Shown: positions 21,538 to 32,186, counted from the first letter of the stretch. The stretch is DNA of 64,000 nt from Terebella lapidaria (GCA_949152475.1 OX424567.1:26561402-26625401), one strand, 5' to 3'. Numbers and translations are program-made. Notes: a model not told the origin generated them from the sequence alone.

Positions 21538-22985
21538 GCTGACGGGCCGAAATCAAGCCGAAGTACTTCCCAAGTACTGACTAGGCTGGCTGTAACAAAG
21601 TCTGGATTTCTTCAAAACCAGCCTAGTTCAAATGCCGATGATACAAGCCGAATTAACTCCAAAGTCTTGTGACCAGGATTTCAATGATATCACAGTCTAT
21701 AGGCCGATAAATATTGTTCGATTAGCACAGTTTCTATAACAATAGTCTGTATCTCAATAGCCGAAACTTCTGACAATAGTCCTTCTCCTCCAAAGTCTCA
21801 GGCACAAGTGACCTGATTGCCGCTAATCTTCAATGCCGTACACAAAGATGCTGACAGCATCTCGATTCTTAGAACTGGGCCGGGGGGCGCTCTCTATATG
21901 TATAGAAAACGTCTTTACGCTATGTATCATTGTTCCAAGCGTACACACAGCAAGGCGGGGCCGTCGTCAAGGAAACGCGGGGCGATCCTTCTCTGACCTC
22001 TTGGGTCAGTCCATTACGACAGTAGGGGTGTCCTCACACTGTCCAGATTTCCGTATGTCCAGCTGCCGTCCCCTGGATAACTCGTGCCGAATCATTGTCT
22101 TTTTATACTAGTCGACTGTTCAGATTACTGGGCTCTTTTTGCCCGACGACTCACTATTGTAATTATTAGGGGCGACTTCATGTAGGTGCTGTAAACAGCT
22201 AAAATGTTTATTAGCGCTCGTGCGTGCCTTGTGAACTCATCAGTCCATCATTCCTTCTCCCACAAGTTAGCGCACAATAAACTACGGGGTCGAGTTGCTG
22301 TTTCACAGACGACACACAGTTATTAAAGGCTGAGATATGAATATCAATCACTCACAGGGGCGGACATCGTTCCATTCATTTTCAGCCAGTTCACAGGACG
22401 ACGGGGCCGCAAATATTGTAGGGGTCGAAATTGCAATGATCTGGGTCGGTCACACCGCGGCGCTTTGAATATTTTGGGTGATGAATTTGATGACAGGCCG
22501 CATCTTGGCATGATAGCTATGTAGTGACTGGTTCACGTACCACTGGGCCGTTCCTCCGAATATTACATGGAGTGAGTAGAGGCTCTGTCGACGCATACTC
22601 CAGAACGAATCACACTATCACCTCTTCGACAACTAAGTGGCCTTACTCACGGTGTGACTGGTTATTATCCTCTTCGGCTGGCACATGGATGGAAGCTTTA
22701 CATGATAATCTTAGTCATTGCGTAACATACGCCTTGATCAATGGTACATGTTATACGGGGTCGAAACACATATCATCATGCAACCAATTTTTCACCAGCA
22801 TCATAATTATAATATCATATCTAGTGTGTATATATCGATTTTGCCTCACTGACATCTTGTACATATTAAATGCATATATTGTTATTGTAATATAATATAA
22901 TATTATTGGGAAAGACATGATATCATAGTCCATTAGACATGCATAATTCATCATCAATGATATCAATCAGATAACAAGGCCGGGG
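21538..22985 (-). other. Non-coding gap of the Gypsy element between pol and the extra ORF
   Basis: About 1.45 kb is AT-richer than the flanking ORFs and carries no long frame. The plus-strand motif GGTCG/GGCCG continues here (six in 22261-22560), as in the coding parts. It may hold a splice acceptor or internal signal for the downstream ORF, but none is proven. Confidence 0.6.
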
Positions 22986-25900
22986 TTATCTGTAGCGGGC
23001 CGGTCTGCGTGCGTGGCGTCTGGGTCGATTTGGTCGTGCAGGCGGGGGCGTAGCCTCGCTTGTCTCGGGGTCGGAAGATACCACAGGCTTTTGCCTGCGT
23101 GTCTTGCGTGCCGGTTTTGGAGTGTCGGAACTTGATCTGTGTGATCTTTTCCGTTGCCGATGTCGACTTGAGCCGGATGAGGTCGGAGATCGCGATTGAC
23201 GATCCTGGGTCGTTTGCGAATCAGACTCTGCTGTTTGGTCTGAATCAGTATGCCGATCTTGGACTGTTACCTCCCAAGGGTAATAGAACTCCTTGAGAAG
23301 TCCCATGGGGTCGGGTGACTGTTCTGGGTCGGACTTGCTTGACGACTCTGTGGGTCGTACAGGGTCGGAGTAGATGTGGGCCGCTTGGTTGTCACCTTCG
23401 TATGGCTTGAGCACATCCAGATGAACAACACGAGTGTTCCGAGGGTTGGAAACCAGGGCGATTCGGTAATCAACCTCGGTTACACGGTCGATGATCCTCC
23501 AGGGACCAGTCCAGGGCCGAGCGAACTTATTATTCTGCGTGAGTGGCAGATAATAATACCGGACCAGTTCGCCTGGTTGAAACTGGGGTCGTGGTTTCGC
23601 GTGGGCGTCATAACCCATCTTTTGCCGAATTGCCGCTTTCTCGAGATGGTCTTGTGCGAAACCGTGGGCCGTTCTGATGGCTTGCCGCAAATACTCCACA
23701 TACTCCGGACCACACGGAGGTAGAGGCTCAGGGTCGTAGGTCGGAAACATGAGGTCGACTGGCAAGTTACACTCGTGTCCATACACCATCAGATGCGGGG
23801 TGCATCCCGTGGACGAGTGTACTGAGGTTCGATAGGCCATTAACACATATGGCAAGTGCAAGTCCCAATCGTTTGCACGATCGCTGACGAACGCACTCAG
23901 CATGTTGAGCAATGTCCTGTTGAATCGCTCAACCTGGCCGTCGCTCTGGGGTCGGTATGGGGTCGTACGAATCTTCTTAGCGCCCAGTAGACGCACAACA
24001 TGCCGGAACAGGGACGACTCAAACTCAGTACCTTGATCGCTATGGACCGCTTTGGGGACACCGTGGTAGACTACCCACCGATTCACCAGGGTGTCGGCAA
24101 CATTTTTGGCCGTATGTCGCCGTAGCGGAAAAGCGTCAGTGTACTTCGTGAAGTAGTCCGACACGACTAGCACATACCGATAGCCTCTTCCCGTGACCTT
24201 GTGGGTGTCGAGGATGTCCATCGCTATTCTGTCGAACGGCGCTCCTGTCGGTAGCTGTGTCAGGGGCGATCTTTTTGGGGCCGGTTTACCCTTGCGGGTC
24301 ACACATTGCGGGCAGCGGGCACACCAGCGGGCGACGTCCAGCGCCAAGCCGGGCCAGTAGAATCGGCGCCTGACTCTCTCGATGGTACGCTGTATGCCGA
24401 GATGTCCGACAATCTTGAGGTCGTGTAGTTGGTGCAGAACTTGTGTCCTGAGTGCTACGGGGAGCACGGTTTGCACCACGGGCCGTCCAGCAGGGTCGGG
24501 TTTTATATGTCGAACTAGCACACCGTCTTGTAGCGCCAGGAGGTTCCAGCGGGAAACAAGTGTCTTTACCTCCTCTCCTTGGCGGGCGACTTCTCGTGAG
24601 TCGGGCTTGGTGCTGGCTAGTATCCATTGCCGCACTTTTCCGACGCTGGGGTCGGCTTGCTGTGCTGCGACAATGTCCTGGGTCGAATAGTCCGAAAGCC
24701 ACTTTTGTCCATCAAGTGTGGCGTCCAAAGCACGGACTCGAACAACTTGGCGTGCCGAAACTAGCTGGGGCAAGACCGGTGATGTTATCGAATCACTGTC
24801 CAGGAGGTCTGCCCTTGTCTGGGTCGGAACAACAGTTATCCGACGAACTGGAAGTTCTCCGGAACTTGTTTCTGGGTCGGTCGGAGGTGTGACGAGTCGT
24901 CCGGGACAGTCTTGGTGTTTGCAACTGTGGCACCGTGACAAGCCGTCGGCGTTACCGTGTAATTTTCCGGGTCGATGCTCTATCCGAAAGTCATACTGCT
25001 GTAGCTTGGCGAGCCACCTAGCGAGCATGCCGTCGGCGTCGCTGTAGTTTTTCAGCCACCTTAGCGAGCTATGGTCGGTTCGGAGGAGGAATTTCCTACC
25101 CCAGAGGTAGTGCCGATAGTGTTGCACCATCTCAACTACTGCCAGTAGTTCCCGATAGGTGGTGCAATAGTTCCGCTGGGTCCGGGACAGGGTCTTGCTG
25201 GCGAACCCGATGGGGATCTCCTTCCCGTTAACCCTTTGTGAGAGGGCTCCTCCCACAGCAAAGCCGCTTGCATCCGTATCGAGGATGAAGTAGTCCTCCG
25301 GATTCTGGGTCGGATGAGCGAGCTTGGGCGCCTTGATGAGGGCGTCGCGGAGTCGCTGGAAAGCTCGTCGCTGGGCCGGTCCCCAAGTGAAGTGGCATTC
25401 ACCTCGGGTAAGCGCTACGAGAGGTTCAGCGATCTCAGCGTAGTCCTTGATGAATCGCCTGTGGTAGTTGGCGAAACCAAGGAAAGCCCTGACGTCGGTG
25501 ATCTCGCACGGGGTCGGCCATTCTCTGATGGCTTTGACTTTGTTGGGGTCGACTCGGATTCCTTGGCCGCTCACTATGAACCCTAAGTACAAGATTTCCC
25601 GTTGGAATAACTCACACTTCTTGGGCTGAAGTTTCAGGCCTGCCGATCTGATTCGATCCAGGACCGCTTCCAGGTTTGCGAGTGCCTGATCGAATGTTCT
25701 GCCGTAAGCTATCACGTCGTCGAGATAGCACATACACCGGGTCCACAAGTAACCACGGAGTATGGTCTCCATAAGCCGTTCGAAGGTTGCCGGGGCGTTG
25801 CTAAGGCCGAATGGCATGACCTTAAACTGATAGAGTCCCTTCCTTGTGGCGAAGGCAGTCTTCGGTCTGTCGCTGGGGTCGACTTCAACCTGCCAGTAGC

Positions 25901-27371
25901 CAGAGGCCAGGTCTAGGGCCGAGAAGTAGTTGGCGCCTGCCAGGGCGTCATGAGTATCCTGAATGTTGGGCAAGGGATACGAATCCTTGCGGGTGACGTC
26001 ATTCAGGAGCCGATAGTCGACACAGAAGCGTACCTGTCCGTTCTTCTTCCGCACGAGCACTACCTGTGCGCTCCAGGGCGAATCGGACGGCTCAATACAC
26101 CCCAAGCGGAGCATCTTGTCGATCTCCTCGTCGATGATGCTTTGCTGCGCCTGAGGGACGCGTCGCTGTCGTTGTCGAATTGGGGCCGAGTTGCCGGTGT
26201 CGATTCTATGCTGGACGACTTGGGTCCGTCCCAGTTGGCCGTCTGGGTGCATAAATGTGTCCTGGTATTGGTGAACCAGGTTGGCGCAACGCCGATGCTG
26301 TTCCGGCGCTAGTCCGGCGCGATCCACCATTTCTTGTAGATGTGGCGGTAGGTCGCGGTAGTGACTGGCGTCTACCGTGGCCGAGTCGGGCTCCTCTCCG
26401 GGTCGTGGCAGGGCTCCGACGACACTTTCGACAGGGCTTGCTATGGCGACAGGGTCGGAACGGGTGAGCGTAATGCCGGTATCTGCTGGATTGACTACCG
26501 ACACCTTTACGCACTGCCGATTCAGGGTCGTAAGTGTTCTCCCCATGATGAGGTCGGTTTCCTCGGGAAAGGTCGTAAGTGGCTGGACTATCCTCGGGTG
26601 TTGTCGAACTCGAACTCGGGAAGTCGGGACCAGCTCCACTATTGCTTCGCTGCGTGCGGGGACGGTGACAGCTCGTCGCACGGCCATTCTGACAACATTG
26701 GCCTCAATGTCTTTATGTGCGAACAGGATTTCTTTGTGTACCTGTATCGTCCCTTCACCGTAATTCACTACAGCGTGAGCTTGCCGAAAAAAGTTCATGC
26801 CGAGAATCATGTCGTCATGTATGTCAGCCACACAAAAGGTTACGACCATATGGTTAGTTCCGACCTGTATTGAGAGGTCGATCAGTCCATCGATCGGGCT
26901 TGACTGTCCGGTGACGTCACGAATAATAGCCGAAGTAGACCGCAAATGTCGCTGGTCAGCGGGGACGTGACGTAGCTGATCGCGTCGGAGCAGGGAGATC
27001 TGCGCTCCGGAGTCGAGTACAGCCTTTATCGTCTTGTTTCCGACGTGTACCGGCAACTTCCAGCATTTGTGATTGGTGGCGCTGGAGTTGTTGATGACAG
27101 CCGGAATTTCGGGGTCGTCTAGCGGTGGCCGGAAGAGTGTGTGCAGAGGCGGCAGTTTGGATTCCGGTCCACTCGGAAAGGCGTAGAATCCTCCGTCGTC
27201 GGAGATCCACTCGATCTCGGACATGCTGTCCGTTCCGGTGCCGTTGGCGGTCGGGGGTGACACCCCTTCAGGACGACGGTCTCCACGTGGTGGTCGCTGT
27301 GGCCGCGGTGCGGACACCCCTTCATGAAAAGAGGCCGATTTCGGGGTCGGAGCTTGACATTTTGTACACAC
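22986..27371 (-). CDS. pol: Gypsy pol polyprotein (1461 aa)
   Basis: Domains in order are aspartic protease (AVLDSGAQISLLR, ~residue 118), reverse transcriptase (FCVDYRLLND ~449; YLDD ~546), RNase H (DTDASGFAVGG ~695; TDHSSLRWL), the integrase zinc domain (H...H...CARCPQC ~980-1025), the integrase catalytic core (MDILDTHKV ~1049, then SDQGTEFESS) and a C-terminal GPW-type module (WTGPWRIID ~1285). A basic Ser/Arg-rich tail follows. RT before integrase marks Ty3/Gypsy. The frame differs from gag and stays open upstream of the listed start, so expression by recoding across the gag end, as in related elements, is likely. Length is typical to slightly long. Confidence 0.95.
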   Translation of the reverse strand: MCTKCQAPTPKSASFHEGVSAPRPQRPPRGDRRPEGVSPPTANGTGTDSMSEIEWISDDGGFYAFPSGPESKLPPLHTLFRPPLDDPEIPAVINNSSATNHKCWKLPVHVGNKTIKAVLDSGAQISLLRRDQLRHVPADQRHLRSTSAIIRDVTGQSSPIDGLIDLSIQVGTNHMVVTFCVADIHDDMILGMNFFRQAHAVVNYGEGTIQVHKEILFAHKDIEANVVRMAVRRAVTVPARSEAIVELVPTSRVRVRQHPRIVQPLTTFPEETDLIMGRTLTTLNRQCVKVSVVNPADTGITLTRSDPVAIASPVESVVGALPRPGEEPDSATVDASHYRDLPPHLQEMVDRAGLAPEQHRRCANLVHQYQDTFMHPDGQLGRTQVVQHRIDTGNSAPIRQRQRRVPQAQQSIIDEEIDKMLRLGCIEPSDSPWSAQVVLVRKKNGQVRFCVDYRLLNDVTRKDSYPLPNIQDTHDALAGANYFSALDLASGYWQVEVDPSDRPKTAFATRKGLYQFKVMPFGLSNAPATFERLMETILRGYLWTRCMCYLDDVIAYGRTFDQALANLEAVLDRIRSAGLKLQPKKCELFQREILYLGFIVSGQGIRVDPNKVKAIREWPTPCEITDVRAFLGFANYHRRFIKDYAEIAEPLVALTRGECHFTWGPAQRRAFQRLRDALIKAPKLAHPTQNPEDYFILDTDASGFAVGGALSQRVNGKEIPIGFASKTLSRTQRNYCTTYRELLAVVEMVQHYRHYLWGRKFLLRTDHSSLRWLKNYSDADGMLARWLAKLQQYDFRIEHRPGKLHGNADGLSRCHSCKHQDCPGRLVTPPTDPETSSGELPVRRITVVPTQTRADLLDSDSITSPVLPQLVSARQVVRVRALDATLDGQKWLSDYSTQDIVAAQQADPSVGKVRQWILASTKPDSREVARQGEEVKTLVSRWNLLALQDGVLVRHIKPDPAGRPVVQTVLPVALRTQVLHQLHDLKIVGHLGIQRTIERVRRRFYWPGLALDVARWCARCPQCVTRKGKPAPKRSPLTQLPTGAPFDRIAMDILDTHKVTGRGYRYVLVVSDYFTKYTDAFPLRRHTAKNVADTLVNRWVVYHGVPKAVHSDQGTEFESSLFRHVVRLLGAKKIRTTPYRPQSDGQVERFNRTLLNMLSAFVSDRANDWDLHLPYVLMAYRTSVHSSTGCTPHLMVYGHECNLPVDLMFPTYDPEPLPPCGPEYVEYLRQAIRTAHGFAQDHLEKAAIRQKMGYDAHAKPRPQFQPGELVRYYYLPLTQNNKFARPWTGPWRIIDRVTEVDYRIALVSNPRNTRVVHLDVLKPYEGDNQAAHIYSDPVRPTESSSKSDPEQSPDPMGLLKEFYYPWEVTVQDRHTDSDQTAESDSQTTQDRQSRSPTSSGSSRHRQRKRSHRSSSDTPKPARKTRRQKPVVSSDPETSEATPPPARPNRPRRHARRPARYR

Positions 27372-27378
27372 CCCTTCA
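27260..27378 (-). promoter_or_regulatory. Three internal polypurine-tract-like motifs, 54-bp spacing
   Basis: The minus-strand 11-mer TGAAGGGGTGT occurs with its plus complement at 27260-27270, 27314-27324 and 27368-27378, exactly 54 bp apart. It also forms the polypurine tract beside the 3' LTR. Sequence between the three copies is not conserved, which argues against a plain tandem repeat. In the pol frame each encodes (E)GV at 18-residue spacing. Confidence 0.6.
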
Positions 27379-27517
27379 AGGAGCTGAGGTGTGGGCTGGG
27401 CCGGCTGCGGGGTCGTTATTGGTGTCGTTACCGGTACAGTAGTCGTGACAACCGCAGATGTGGAGCGGGGAACGTTGTCCTGTTGTCTGGAAGGTCCTTG
27501 CTCCTCAGCACCTTCCC

Positions 27518-30097
27518 CTACTGGTTTGACGACGGGGTCGGAGGTGTTGGTGGGGCCGGTTTAGTTTGGTTACCGGTTTGGTTAGGTACTGACAACACTT
27601 GAGCTGTCCTTCTGTCAGTACCGGGACCATTGGGCCGAAATGCTAGCGGTTTCATGCCGTTACGTACTAGCACATCCTTAAGCCGAAAGCATCGCATCCA
27701 GCGATGGCCGGGCTTCTTGCAAAAGAAGCACACCATGGGTCGTCCGGGTTGCGGGGGTCGATCACCTTTCATCGGGGCCGTTGTTCGTAGGACAGAGAAG
27801 ATAGCCGTTTCCTCGCACAGTCCATTCTCGTCACTAAGGACGCACTGGAAGGCTTCGGCCACCCACTCGCGTGAGCTGGTTGGCACTGAGTGTTCGTCGC
27901 AACCTTGTAGGCCGGTAGTGTCACTGTCCGCGGGGTCGTAGTAGGCCGCAATTTGCTCTGGGGTTAGTGTTTCCCCCTGAGTGACTTGTCCCATGGCACA
28001 GGACAGTTCCTCATTGACAGGGTCGTCTTCCGCGTATCCGCTTGCGGAAATGTCAGCACGTCGTGTGCCTCGATGTCGATCTCTGGCTGTCCTCTGTTGA
28101 CGACTCTCTACCTTGAGAACGGCCGTAAGTGCCTCACTGTAACTGTTAAAAGTGAGGGCACACAGTTTATCGGCAATGGGGTCGGGTTGGCCGTTCACGA
28201 ATTGCGCAATTACAGTTCGTTGCCGCGACGTTGGCGTAACGTCGTCGAACACTTGCTCCGCCAGGGCCTGGAGTCGCTCCATGTAGTGTTCCGCGTCCTC
28301 TTTTCGTTCCCGCTTGAGGAACGGGAAATCGTCCCGTTTGGACTGTCGACGGGGCTCGGGTTCCCAGCCCTCTAGGAGTTGGCGACGGAACTCTCCCCAG
28401 GGAGTTGCGACCGGGATATTGAGAGCTAGCGCTTCAGCGCGGCCGCGTAGCGTGCTCCGGAAGGTCGTCGTCTTGTTGAGGTCGGAGTAAGTAAAGGCCG
28501 CAGCGAATTGTTCGAAACTCCGAACGTATTGAGTGAGATTGCCCTCCTTAAAGGTCGCACGCCATTGAGCCATTTTAGCCGTAGCCAACGTTTGGGGCTC
28601 AGACGTGAGTCTCTGTGGCGTGGGCGTGTCAACACTCACCGCAACTGGTGTAGTCGCTGTAGTGGCCGTCGGGGTCGGAACAGCCGAAGTCGCCGGAGCC
28701 GTCGTATCTGGGCCGATCGGGGTCGCGTTAGCGGGGGCGGTCGGTGCTGTCGTCGCGGAGACGGCGAGCGATGCGGCGGGTGGTGCCGTCGTGTGGCTGG
28801 GGTCGTGTGGTGCTTGTGCAGCGGGGGCCGGTTGACTGTATGGAGGCGTCACCCATGGTATCCCGACTGAGGGTGGGAATACAGCCGGTGGTGGATATCG
28901 GTATACCGATCCATCCGGGCATACACCATGGTACACTAATCCGGGTTGTGTACCATGATAGCCGGTGTCAGCGATCACGCTGGGAACGCCACCATATCCA
29001 GGCGGTGGGTTCGCGTAGCCGACATGCGGTGAATAGTATCCGACAGCTACTCCATTTGGAACACCGCTTGTTGCGCCAGGGTATCCGACTGGCGGTACAC
29101 CATATCCGTTGGTGTTTCCGACTGATTGTGAGATCGGAGGTCCGATCATTTGCACAACACTTTCTGCCGGAGCAGACACAACTTGATCTTGCGACGGATC
29201 GAAGCGCGGTTGTTCTCCGGTAGTCGGCGATGGTCGGTGCGTGGTCGGCGCGGGAGCGCGTGTGTCGGAAGTCGGCGTGTCGGGGTCGCAGAGTCGGCGA
29301 CTTGATGTCGAGGGTGCTTGTCGGGGTCGCGCTTGTCGCATGGTGGCGCGAGGTTCCGCCATTGTGTCGCTGGGTCGTTGTTGTCGTAGCGGCGTCGCGA
29401 TCCGGGTAGCGGTCGTCATCAGGATGTCTTCGGATGTCGCTCCCGTCTGGCTGGGTCGTGTGTACTCTACCACCGTAGGCTCGGTCGGTATGCGTGAGTA
29501 CATTTCTGGCGCGGGGCCGTGTTGTCTCGGCGTCATGGACGGCGCCAGGGGTCGATTGGCCGAATAAGCGTTCGGCGGGGTCGATTCCGGAACATTGTCA
29601 GACTGACAAACCCACTGTCGTATCCGAGAGTTACTTGGTGGGTGCGTAACCATTGACGTGTCTATGGTTACCGGCCGAACGTCCACTGCTAATTGTTCTG
29701 GGTCGATATCACAATCTACGCTCGCTCTTTGACGTGAGCGCGTATAGTTTCTGTCGGCAAAGTCACTTTTCTGGGTCGCTCTAGCCGGCGTGGCCGAGTA
29801 CGCTCTAGCGTGCGCACGCAGAATGTCACTTACTGTATGTGACGGGTCGAGCGGGTCTTCGTCTAGGAACTCCTGCACCAGGTCGGTAGGCGGCGAAAAC
29901 GATCTCAGGGACGAATGGTCGCCAATGGAGTCGAAAAGGCCGGACGGTTGTTGCTCCTGCGACAGTGGAACTGTATCGCTCATGGCAACTGAGCGAGGGC
30001 CGGAAGGTCGGAAGGCCGGATTCGGATTGATCGTCACTTCATCATCCGTAGGGTCGAGTGGCTCACCGCGGGAGGCTCCCGGGGCCAATGCCATCAA
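27518..30097 (-). CDS. gag: Gypsy gag polyprotein (859 aa)
   Basis: The first ~500 residues are Pro/Thr/Ser-rich and low in complexity, with a Gly/Tyr/Pro-rich stretch (GYPGATSGVPNG and VGYANPPPGYGG). A capsid-like region follows from about residue 509 (MAQWRATFKEGN...QYVRSFEQF; FRRQLLEGWEPE). One CCHC zinc knuckle (CFFCKKPGHRWMRC) lies at about 788-802. The start is about 45 bp after the primer-binding site. The role is particle assembly and RNA packaging, as known for the family. Confidence 0.9.
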   Translation of the reverse strand: MMALAPGASRGEPLDPTDDEVTINPNPAFRPSGPRSVAMSDTVPLSQEQQPSGLFDSIGDHSSLRSFSPPTDLVQEFLDEDPLDPSHTVSDILRAHARAYSATPARATQKSDFADRNYTRSRQRASVDCDIDPEQLAVDVRPVTIDTSMVTHPPSNSRIRQWVCQSDNVPESTPPNAYSANRPLAPSMTPRQHGPAPEMYSRIPTEPTVVEYTRPSQTGATSEDILMTTATRIATPLRQQRPSDTMAEPRATMRQARPRQAPSTSSRRLCDPDTPTSDTRAPAPTTHRPSPTTGEQPRFDPSQDQVVSAPAESVVQMIGPPISQSVGNTNGYGVPPVGYPGATSGVPNGVAVGYYSPHVGYANPPPGYGGVPSVIADTGYHGTQPGLVYHGVCPDGSVYRYPPPAVFPPSVGIPWVTPPYSQPAPAAQAPHDPSHTTAPPAASLAVSATTAPTAPANATPIGPDTTAPATSAVPTPTATTATTPVAVSVDTPTPQRLTSEPQTLATAKMAQWRATFKEGNLTQYVRSFEQFAAAFTYSDLNKTTTFRSTLRGRAEALALNIPVATPWGEFRRQLLEGWEPEPRRQSKRDDFPFLKRERKEDAEHYMERLQALAEQVFDDVTPTSRQRTVIAQFVNGQPDPIADKLCALTFNSYSEALTAVLKVESRQQRTARDRHRGTRRADISASGYAEDDPVNEELSCAMGQVTQGETLTPEQIAAYYDPADSDTTGLQGCDEHSVPTSSREWVAEAFQCVLSDENGLCEETAIFSVLRTTAPMKGDRPPQPGRPMVCFFCKKPGHRWMRCFRLKDVLVRNGMKPLAFRPNGPGTDRRTAQVLSVPNQTGNQTKPAPPTPPTPSSNQ

Positions 30098-30140
30098 TGC
30101 CGGTCAGGTCTGGGTCGATAATCCGAGACTAGCTCAGATC

Positions 30141-30158
30141 CTGGTCGAACGGCGCCAA
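30141..30158 (-). other. Primer-binding site of the 13.4-kb Gypsy element
   Basis: TTGGCGCCGTTCGACCAG on the minus strand directly follows the 5' LTR; TGGCGCC starts are common for tRNA-primed elements. The tRNA is not identified. Confidence 0.75.
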
Positions 30159-30891
30159 TGTGAAGAATATCGTTCACGGCCGATATCAAGCCGGTTTAAC
30201 TGGGTCGTCGTGTGATACAATAAGCCGGCAGTTTCAATTTAACTGTTTATTGTGGTGATAAAGACTGATGATCAATCACGCACAATCAGGGTCGCACTCT
30301 CACCTACGTCGGGTGATATCCCAGTCTATATTTCTATATTCCTAGTATAGTCCTTTATACAACTTGCACATATATCCGATAGATTATATATATTAATATC
30401 GACAGTCTCACAGGAACTTTTGTATACACGTCCTGCCACTGGGATTTACACTACACTTCTGCGCAGTAAAGCGGGGCCGAGGGACCATGTGGCTGTGTAA
30501 TTTCCCGCCAAGTGTAAGCGGTGTTGTGATAGGTTGAATGTGTGGTGCAATGCGCTGATGTCACCGGGAAAGTGGGTTTCCCCGGCTCGTGTCAATACTT
30601 GGAATGCCTGTATGTGTGCACGTGATGTATGGAGTATGTGTGTCAAGTTCTATGTTTAGAAGTCAGTGCATGTGAAGGTCAAGGTCGAGTAAACGGGGCC
30701 GAGTGTACTGAGCTAGCGGGGCCGCAGGTGCGTGGTTTGACCTGTGTATGTAACCATGACTACATGGAGTTTATACCTGTGATCGTATAGTGTGTACTTG
30801 TCCTGTATGTAAGTCATGTAGAATGAATGTTTGTTGTGGAAATGTGTAGTGCGCGGGAGGGACGGGAGTAACAGTCGCTAAAATTACTACA
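30159..30891 (-). repeat. 5' LTR of the 13.4-kb Gypsy element
   Basis: The 733 bp match 17504-18236 with no difference seen by eye. The 66-codon ORF present in both LTRs is not likely to be a gene. Confidence 0.95.
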
Positions 30892-31484
30892 CTCGAATGC
30901 GAGCACTTGTGGTTGGTCGGAAAATGACAGCATTCGGGGAATTTTGGCGGGAAAGTCTATGAAAAGGTCCATTCCTTTCCAACGATAAATCGCTCGAAAC
31001 CGATAGGCATACGTTTCCAAGGATACTTCCTCACAGAGTAAACCGTTGCAACCAAAATCCTTTCGGGTGATACAACGAGAAGAATGTGACCGTGTTCAGT
31101 GGTCATTTCAGAAACTTTCCTGCAACATTATAATCTGAAAGACCAACCATTGAGACAGTGCATATACACTGTCATACATCTAGTGCGCGCCAGATCTGTC
31201 TGTATGTCAGGTCACACGAAACAACAAAGCAATATACATACCAACAGTATATTTGTCCGTGAGAACTCATCAGGTACGTCGAATTTCGTCAACGGATGAT
31301 ACTTCAATGCGAGTGATATTAAAGGGGCAGCCAGTGTTCACCTAAAATGTTGAGCTCTTATGCCTCACGTCTGCTTGATGCTGACCCCCTTCTGACTTGG
31401 GCCCTGCCCTCAGCCGTCGACAGGTCTCGACAGCAGAGCCCTGTCATTCATCGATCGTGTCGCGTTATACATGTGTGTACAACC

Positions 31485-31515
<31 letters not shown>

Positions 31516-31732
31516 ACTTTCTGTGACCGGTGCCGTGAACGAGATGGGACTGCTGGGGTTCTGTGAACTCACATACAATAGTGGCTAGGTGGTTTTAAGC
31601 ATTTATTCTTGTTCGACTGGAATTTTCAGCAAGTATAAAGGTTGATATAGAACGACGTGGACCATTTTGCATGGAATGTTATAATGAATATGAGAGAGTT
31701 GAGGTTTCCCACGACTGAAGAATGGCCCTATC
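30892..31732. other. Unassigned DNA right of the Gypsy element
   Basis: No gene is recognised. It contains a poly-C run followed by (CA)n at about 31483-31517. Confidence 0.5.
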
Positions 31733-32186
31733 TATGGCGCCCCGTTCGTGCCACCAAAAAGGGAAGTTATTTTTTTTATTTATCTCATACGTATGAAATA
31801 AAAAGTCATACGTAGGAGATACTAACACATACGTATGAGATAACAAGTCATACGTAGGAGATACTAACACATAAGTAGGAGATACTAAGTCATACGTATG
31901 AGATACTAAGTCATACGTAGGAGATACTATGTCATACATAGTAGATACTAACTCATACGTAGGAGATACTAAGTCATACTCATACGTATGACTTTTTATC
32001 TCATATGTATGACTTTTTATCTCATATGTATGACTTAGTATCTCAAACGTTTGACTTTTTATCTCATATGTATGACTTTATTTCATACGTATGACTTAGT
32101 AACTCATACATATGAGATACTATCTCATACGTATGAGTTAGAAAAAAAATTAATTCACTTTTTTGTGGCACGAACGGAGCGCCATA
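31733..32186. mobile_element. MITE copy 1 (454 bp, TATGGCGC ends, 6-bp target duplication)
   Basis: Inverted ends are TATGGCGCCCCGTTCGTGCC at the left and the near-complement GTGGCACGAACGGAGCGCCATA at the right. CCTATC flanks it at 31727-31732 and 32187-32192. The inside is a tandem array of ~20-bp units built on the palindrome CATACGTATG (as in catacgtatgagatactaag). It encodes nothing; the ORF reading HTYEI/SHTYDL repeats is an artefact. A second copy lies at 40902-41392. Confidence 0.9.

Larger units (their letters stand above)
17504..30891 (-). mobile_element. Ty3/Gypsy LTR retrotransposon, whole-looking, 13.4 kb
   Basis: Two 733-bp LTRs (17504-18236 and 30159-30891) start TGTGAAG and end ACTACA; I saw no difference between them by eye. 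CTCG (or ACTCG) flanks both sides as target duplication. On the minus strand the order is 5' LTR (30159-30891), primer-binding site at 30141-30158 (TTGGCGCCGTTCGACCAG), gag, pol, a ~1.45-kb gap, an extra ORF, a polypurine tract at about 18237-18252 (TGAAGGGGTG), then the 3' LTR. All long frames look open, so the copy looks whole and recent. At 13.4 kb it is long for the family, mainly because of the third ORF and the gap. Confidence 0.95.

Noticed and set aside
18624-30215. Many plus-strand ORFs of 60-170 codons
   Set aside because: They are shadows of the Gypsy gag, pol and extra ORF; GC-rich coding on one strand opens the other.
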